Part shown: in pieces, positions 14,581 to 18,519 of the stretch
Numbering within the stretch: the stretch's first letter is position 1
How the letters are laid out: each line of letters starts with the position of its first letter
Origin: JBDHZK01 sp039811865
GTDB taxonomy: Bacteria > Actinomycetota > Actinomycetes > Propionibacteriales > Propionibacteriaceae
Reading direction: 5' to 3'
Assembly: GCA_039811865.1 (NCBI GenBank)
Contig: JBDHZK010000045.1
Coordinates: forward strand, 1-18,519
Length of the DNA stretch: 18,519 bases
Position numbers and translations under genes: made by a program
Notes under the pieces: model-generated
What the model was told of the DNA's origin: nothing
Databases searched by the model: none
Seen by the model: the letters and a program-made list of their open reading frames with translations, nothing else

Positions 14581-15350
14581 GGCCTCACCCTATCCGGCAC
14601 TGCGCCATCGCCACCCTCTGCGGCCACGGACCTGCTCAGCAGCGCGAAGTACTCGACGTTTCCGCCGGCGCCGGGCAGTCGACTCTCCCCTGTCCAGCGC
14701 GCCGGCCAGCCAAGCTCCGCCGCGGCGGCGACGATCCCGGCGACCGACTCGGCCCGGTGGCGGGGGTCGGTCACGATGCCGCCCTCGCCCAGGCGTTCCC
14801 GCCCGACCTCGAACTGCGGCTTGACGAGGAGTAATGCCCAGCCGTCGGGACGCAGTACCGCCAGCAGCGGAGCCAGCAGCAGCTTCAGCGAGATGAACGA
14901 AACATCGGCGACGAGGACGTCCACCGGCTCTTCGTCGACGTCGGCCAGGACGAGGTCGCGCAGGTTCAACCCCTCGCGCACCCGAACCCGCGGGTCCTCG
15001 CGCAGGGTCGCTGCGATCTGCCCATGGCCAACATCGAACGCATAGACGCTCGCGCAACCGCACTCCAACAGCACCTGCGTGAACCCTCCGGTGGACGCCC
15101 CGGCATCGAGCGCGCGGCCCCGCGGCCGCAATCCCGTATCGGCCAGGGCCCCCAGCAGCTTGTGGGCGGCCCGGGAGACATAGCGCTGTTCGTGGCTCAC
15201 CTCGACCTTCGCGCCCGCGCCGACCTCCTGGGCTGCCCGCGTCACAACGTTGCCCTCGACCAGCACGCTGCCTGCCAGAATCGCCGCCCGGGCCCGCGTC
15301 CGCGAAGCCACCAACCCGCGCCGGACCAACTCGACGTCCAGCCTGGTCAC
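14577..15350 (-). CDS. tlyA: TlyA-type rRNA 2'-O-methyltransferase
   Basis: A 257-residue protein. The N-terminal S4 RNA-binding domain (about 1-60) contains DVELVRRGLVASRTRA and RYVSRAAHKL. The FtsJ-like methyltransferase domain (about 64-245) has the SAM-binding LDAGASTGGFT (81-91) and the candidate catalytic set Lys64, Asp149 (ADVSFIS), Lys177 (VKPQFE) and Glu181. In M. tuberculosis TlyA methylates C1409 of 16S and C1920 of 23S rRNA and governs capreomycin sensitivity; the interdomain RXWV motif described there is RYV here. The GTG at 15350 overlaps the ecfT stop (GTGA), so this rRNA methyltransferase is translationally tied to the biotin transporter genes. Family assignment is very secure; dual-site specificity is assumed from orthology. 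Confidence 0.96.
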   Translation of the reverse strand: MTRLDVELVRRGLVASRTRARAAILAGSVLVEGNVVTRAAQEVGAGAKVEVSHEQRYVSRAAHKLLGALADTGLRPRGRALDAGASTGGFTQVLLECGCASVYAFDVGHGQIAATLREDPRVRVREGLNLRDLVLADVDEEPVDVLVADVSFISLKLLLAPLLAVLRPDGWALLLVKPQFEVGRERLGEGGIVTDPRHRAESVAGIVAAAAELGWPARWTGESRLPGAGGNVEYFALLSRSVAAEGGDGAVPDRVRP

Positions 15351-15985
15351 GGCCCGCAGGCGTCCTCGTCGCCCTCCCCGAGCCCGCGTGCGGCGAGCGC
15401 CTCACCCGTCGCCTGCGCGAACGCGACCGCGCCGACGACGACCGGGGTCACCTGGGCGAAGAGATTCCGCTCGAGCCCGCGCGCCCGAGCCGCGTCCCGC
15501 ACATCGGCGAAGCGGCCCAACAGGTACGGGACGCTGCGCACCATCAGCGCCGCAGCGAGCCCGAAGCGTTCGGGATCGACCCCAAGTGGCCGCAGCGGGC
15601 GCACGGCGGCCACGAGGGCGTCCAGCAGCACCGGACCCGGGGTGGTGAGGGTGATCAGCCTGCTGGCGTAGACGGCCAACCAGACATTCCCGGCGACGAC
15701 GATGGCGCCGGGCCACGAAACGAAGAACCCCTGGTAGGCGCCCAGGACGAGCAGCACCAGCCAAAGCGATGCCGGCAGCCCGAGGGCCACCCGAGGACGT
15801 GCTCCGATCGTCAGCAACGCGATGGCCGTCACGGCGATCAGGCCGATGGTCACCAGCGCCTGCTGGGCCCAAAGGGCGGGCACGGTGAGCAACAGCAGCA
15901 GCGCATACTTCCAGCCCACGCCCATTCGGTGCAGCGGCGTCCGGCCGGGAACGTAGAGCCCGAACAGGTCGTGGTGTCGCTTCAT
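15347..15985 (-). CDS. ECF transporter transmembrane (T) component, BioN-like
   Basis: A 212-residue membrane protein with about five hydrophobic segments (roughly 27-40, 44-60, 69-90, 93-112, 141-156). Two Ala-Arg-Gly motifs typical of EcfT coupling helices are seen: ARG at 168-170 (AARARGLER) and at 199-201 (LAARGLGE). These helices transmit ATPase motion to the substrate-binding S component. The start ATG 15985 overlaps the ATPase stop (ATGA), and its own stop overlaps tlyA. With bioY and the ATPase gene upstream it completes a dedicated BioMNY-type importer rather than a shared group II ECF module. Substrate assignment rests on bioY. Confidence 0.9.
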   Translation of the reverse strand: MKRHHDLFGLYVPGRTPLHRMGVGWKYALLLLLTVPALWAQQALVTIGLIAVTAIALLTIGARPRVALGLPASLWLVLLVLGAYQGFFVSWPGAIVVAGNVWLAVYASRLITLTTPGPVLLDALVAAVRPLRPLGVDPERFGLAAALMVRSVPYLLGRFADVRDAARARGLERNLFAQVTPVVVGAVAFAQATGEALAARGLGEGDEDACGP

Positions 15986-16677
15986 GCGGCGCCCATCAGC
16001 GCCCGGTAGGCGGCGATGGACGCCTGCGGTTCCCCGTCGACGAAGACCCGCCCCTCGTCCACGACCAGGACGCGCTCGGCTTGCGCCGCGTGCTCGAGGT
16101 CGTGAGTGGCATAGACGAGTTGCTGTTCCAACCCGTCGAACGCCCGCCGGACGAGGTTGCGGTTGCGTAGGTCGAGCAATGTGGTCGGTTCGTCCGCGAC
16201 CAGGATGGCGGGGCCAGCCGCCAGCACCGAGGTGAGCGCCACGAGTTGGCGTTCGCCACCGGACAGGCTGTAGATGCTCTGGTCGGCCAGACGTTCCAAA
16301 CCCCGCTCCGCCAGCAGGGCGAGCGCATGAGCTCGCCGCTGTGCCCGCTTGGGAAGGATTCGCCGAAGGCTGAGCTCGATGTCGTCGGCCGGTGTGGACA
16401 TGACCAGCTGGGCCAAGGGGTCGGTGAAGACGAAGCCGACCCGGCGACGAACGGCTCGGGCGTCGGTTCGGGTGTCCAGGCCGTCGACCTCGACTCGTCC
16501 GGAACTAGGCAGGATCAGTCCGTTCAGCAAGCGCAGCAAGGTCGATTTCCCAGAGCCGTTGGCCCCGATCACCGCCACCCGGCGCTCGGCCAGTTCCAGG
16601 TTGACTCGATCCAGAATCGTCCGACCCGGCCCGGCGGCCGTCTCCGCCAAGACGTTGACGTCATTCAGCCGGATCAC
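15982..16677 (-). CDS. ECF transporter ATPase component, BioM-like
   Basis: A 231-residue ABC ATPase. Walker A GANGSGKST (about 38-46), Q-loop Gln90 in FTDPLAQ, signature LSGGE (138-142), Walker B ILVADE (158-163) and switch His192 (ATHDLEH) are all intact. The short length and the DPLAQLV Q-loop are typical of EcfA/BioM/CbiO ATPases that work with BioY-type S components. I chose GTG 16677, 22 bp after bioY, because the longer frame upstream overlaps bioY and encodes unrelated Arg/Trp-rich sequence. A single ATPase subunit is present, consistent with a dedicated BioMNY system with an A homodimer. Confidence 0.92.
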   Translation of the reverse strand: MIRLNDVNVLAETAAGPGRTILDRVNLELAERRVAVIGANGSGKSTLLRLLNGLILPSSGRVEVDGLDTRTDARAVRRRVGFVFTDPLAQLVMSTPADDIELSLRRILPKRAQRRAHALALLAERGLERLADQSIYSLSGGERQLVALTSVLAAGPAILVADEPTTLLDLRNRNLVRRAFDGLEQQLVYATHDLEHAAQAERVLVVDEGRVFVDGEPQASIAAYRALMGAA

Positions 16678-16699
16678 TTGGGCCCATCCGACCTGAAGG

Positions 16700-17287
16700 T
16701 CAGGCGACCGCGAGCCGACGCCGGGACGCCAGGAGGGCCGGGAACGCCTTGTGGACGCCGACCGCGATCGCCGCCGCCGCCACGTTCTTGACCACGTCTC
16801 CGGGCCAGTACACCAGGTCGACCATGAACGCCTTGGCCAGCGGCAGGTGCGCGTTGATCGCCATGCCGGCGATCCCGGCCGGGTGCACGACGAGGACGCT
16901 GGCGGCAAGCCCCGCCAGCAGAAGCCACAGGAACTGGTACTTCAGCCCGCGACGCAAGAACCAAGTGGCGGCAGCGCCGGCGACCAGTGCGGCGATCGGG
17001 AACGCGAGTAGGTATCCCGCCGACGGCCCCTGCAAGACGCCCAGGCCCGAGGCTCCCTTGGCGAAGACCGGCAGCCCAGCAAAGCCCACGACGAGATAGA
17101 GCCCCGTGGCCGCGAAGCCGCGCCATGGGCCGAGCACCAGGCCCGCGAGGGCGACGCCCAGGGTCTGCAGCGTGATCGGAACGCCGAGCGGCCCGACTGG
17201 AATCGCGGGGACGGCGGCGAGTGCAGCGATCAGCGCGGCGAACACTGCGATCAGCGCCACGTCGGTTGCGGGCGTATTTGGCTTCAT
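16700..17287 (-). CDS. bioY: BioY biotin transporter substrate-binding (S) component
   Basis: A 195-residue membrane protein with six hydrophobic helices, the size and fold of BioY, the S component that binds biotin outside the membrane. Characteristic blocks are visible: PVGPLGVPITLQTLGV, LGPWRGF, YLVVGFAGLPVFAKG and GPSAGYLLAFP, which contain the helix 1-4 signatures of the family. I chose ATG 17287, which has CGGAG about 7 nt upstream, over an upstream in-frame start that adds 47 hydrophilic residues. It is the first gene of a bioY-ATPase-ecfT set. The 146-bp gap upstream contains potential alternative RNA stems described separately. Biotin specificity is family knowledge, not directly visible. 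Confidence 0.95.
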   Translation of the reverse strand: MKPNTPATDVALIAVFAALIAALAAVPAIPVGPLGVPITLQTLGVALAGLVLGPWRGFAATGLYLVVGFAGLPVFAKGASGLGVLQGPSAGYLLAFPIAALVAGAAATWFLRRGLKYQFLWLLLAGLAASVLVVHPAGIAGMAINAHLPLAKAFMVDLVYWPGDVVKNVAAAAIAVGVHKAFPALLASRRRLAVA

Positions 17288-17350
17288 GAAGGCTCCGAGG
17301 TCAGGGATCACTAACGCTTGCGACAATAGCGAGGACTCTCCCCCATCAGC

Positions 17351-17423
17351 CGTCCGGGCCGACTTCGCGGACGCACCACAAAAGTCGTCCAGACGCGCTA
17401 TCGACGGCCCCTGGACGCCGTCG
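17351..17423 (-). promoter_or_regulatory. Structured leader upstream of bioY with mutually exclusive stems (terminator/attenuator-like)
   Basis: Read on the minus strand, stem 1 pairs CGACGGC (17423-17417) with GCCGTCG (17408-17402). The alternative stem 2 pairs CGTCCAG (17417-17411, mostly the loop of stem 1) with CTGGACG (17392-17386) and is followed two bases later by UUUU (17383-17380). A third hairpin CGTCCG/CGGACG spans 17373-17351. Stem 2 plus the U-run could be a terminator for the HAD gene; stem 1 would disrupt it, or both could coexist as a pseudoknot. No known biotin operator or riboswitch is recognised. A candidate -10 TATTGT lies further downstream (near 17328) without a clear -35. 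Confidence 0.4.
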
Positions 17424-17433
17424 CCCAACGCCG

Positions 17434-18432
17434 TCAGCGCACCTCGGTGAGTTGCCCGAGCACGTGGACCGTCTCAGCCTCAGGATTGGCCCACGCCAGG
17501 TTGGCAATGGCCCAGAGTGCGTCCAGCTGCCCCTCCAGCGTGCCGGGGATCGCGTCCAGGACGATGGAGCCGTCGGCCAGTCGCGCGACCGCTCCGCCGC
17601 AGGTGGCCTGCTCGGTGCCCACTTCGGCGACCCGCGGCGCCCCCAGCAGGGCCTGTACGTTCGAGCCGATGTAGGTGGGACGCTCGGGTGGCGTCGCCGC
17701 GACCAGGTCCAGCTTGCCGTGCGCTCCGGTGAAGACCATGAGCGAATCCATGGACGCGTTGTGCGCCCCCACGATGTCGGTGTCGAGTCGGTCCCCGACG
17801 AAAATCGGGTGCTTTGCGCCGGTCCGCAGGATCGCCTCCCGGAGCAGCGGCCGAAACGGCTTGCCCGCCACCATCGGCTCGGTGCGAACGGTTAGTCCCA
17901 CCGCGTAGATCGCCGCCCCGGCTCCGGGCACCAAGCCCCGGTTGGTGGGGCGGGTCTTGTCCAGGTTGCAGGCGAACCACCGCGCGCCGGCCTGCACCGC
18001 GAGGGCCGCTTCATCCAGGCGCGGCCAGCTCAGTTGCGGATCGTAACCCTGAATGATCGCGTCGGGACGCTCGTCGGCTTTGCTGACCACGTCCATCCCG
18101 ACCGCACGGACCTGGTCGGCCAGGTTCTCGGTGCCCACGACCAGTACCTTCGAGCCCGCCGGCAGTTCCTCGGCCAGCATCCGGGCTCCCGCCTGGGCGC
18201 TGGTGACGACATCGGCCTCCGCGGCGTCGACGCCGAGCGCGGTCAGCTGGGCAGCCACCTGTCCCGAGGGACGCGCGGCGTTGTTGGTCACGAACATGAC
18301 CGGCTTGCCGTGCTTGCGCAGGCCCGCGATCGCCTCCGGCGCCCCCGGGATCGGGTCGGGACCCAGGTAGATCACCCCGTCCAGGTCGAACAGCGCGGTG
18401 TCGTAAGCATCGATCAGCATGTGGCCGGGCAT
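17434..18432 (-). CDS. HAD-IIA family phosphatase (Rv1692-like)
   Basis: A 332-residue HAD-superfamily phosphatase with a C2a-type cap. Motif I FDLDGV (nucleophile Asp16, general acid Asp18), motif II VTNNA (about 48-52), Lys191 in GKP (motif III) and motif IV FVGDRLDTDI (about 211-220) are all in order. By position upstream of tlyA it matches M. tuberculosis Rv1692, reported as a glycerol-3-phosphate phosphatase that recycles polar head groups. The C-terminal ~55 residues (GGAVARLADGS and after) form the extension seen in actinobacterial members. ATG 18432 has GGGAAGG about 6 nt upstream; ATG 18420 is a weaker alternative. Enzyme class is secure; the substrate is by synteny only. Confidence 0.92.
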   Translation of the reverse strand: MPGHMLIDAYDTALFDLDGVIYLGPDPIPGAPEAIAGLRKHGKPVMFVTNNAARPSGQVAAQLTALGVDAAEADVVTSAQAGARMLAEELPAGSKVLVVGTENLADQVRAVGMDVVSKADERPDAIIQGYDPQLSWPRLDEAALAVQAGARWFACNLDKTRPTNRGLVPGAGAAIYAVGLTVRTEPMVAGKPFRPLLREAILRTGAKHPIFVGDRLDTDIVGAHNASMDSLMVFTGAHGKLDLVAATPPERPTYIGSNVQALLGAPRVAEVGTEQATCGGAVARLADGSIVLDAIPGTLEGQLDALWAIANLAWANPEAETVHVLGQLTEVR

Positions 18433-18519
18433 CGTGGACCTTCCCTCGGAGACTCCTTGATTCGACCACGGCAGCCCCTTGCCGACAACCGATTCCGCGT
18501 AATCCGCCCGGCGCGCGTT
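18433..18519. other. Right-edge segment, no gene assigned
   Basis: These 87 bases precede the HAD gene. No stop occurs in minus-strand frames here, including the frame in phase with the HAD gene, so an upstream gene ending beyond the edge or an N-terminal extension cannot be excluded. A good Shine-Dalgarno just before 18432 argues for that start. I see no RNA gene or clear promoter. Confidence 0.3.

Noticed and set aside
16678..16908. Longer N-terminus for the ECF ATPase (start at 16908)
   Set aside because: The extra 77 residues overlap bioY and are Arg/Trp/Ser-rich without homology; the fold begins at GTG 16677.

Overview
This 18.5 kb window is very GC-rich, with third codon positions strongly G or C. 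It comes from a high-GC actinobacterium (Actinomycetota). The main evidence is gene order. Read on the minus strand, a HAD-IIA phosphatase, tlyA, nadK, recN, pyrG, an ADP-ribose pyrophosphatase-type NUDIX gene, xerD and parA follow one another in the order known from Mycobacterium tuberculosis (Rv1692 to Rv1708) and other actinobacteria. A Propionibacteriales-type host is a guess from overall impression. Nothing in the window fixes the family.

Layout, right to left (the direction of transcription for all genes but one). (1) 17434-18432: HAD-IIA phosphatase. (2) 15347-17287: bioY, an ECF ATPase gene and ecfT, a complete BioMNY-type biotin importer inserted between the HAD gene and tlyA. (3) 10206-15350: tlyA, nadK and recN, chained by overlapping stop/start codons. 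A 126-bp gap carrying a striking 46-bp dyad follows, where mycobacteria have steA and mctB, and then pyrG. (4) 8568-10206: NUDIX hydrolase and tyrosine recombinase XerD. (5) 5171-8390: an MFS exporter, a MerR regulator, an orphan ParA ATPase and a small ribbon-helix-helix protein. The MFS/MerR pair is an insertion between xerD and parA, and scpA/scpB do not follow parA here. (6) 4083-5174: the only plus-strand gene, a dual-specificity-type phosphatase apparently fused to an EVE/PUA-like domain. (7) 1-4000: a minus-strand cluster of a FolP2-type dihydropteroate synthase paralogue, two GT4 glycosyltransferases and a GT87 polytopic mannosyltransferase-like protein that runs off the left edge.

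Functionally the window mixes housekeeping (CTP and NADP synthesis, double-strand-break repair, rRNA methylation, chromosome resolution and segregation) with three accessory blocks: biotin uptake, a self-regulated exporter, and a probable envelope-glycan operon led by folP2. There are no tRNA or rRNA genes, CRISPR arrays, IS elements or transposases. No stretch longer than 300 bp lacks a gene. The gaps of note are 4001-4082, 8391-8567, 11868-11993, 17288-17433 and the right edge 18433-18519.

The observations most worth following are the phosphatase-EVE fusion, the 46-bp two-site dyad between recN and pyrG, and the mutually exclusive stems followed by a U-run upstream of bioY.
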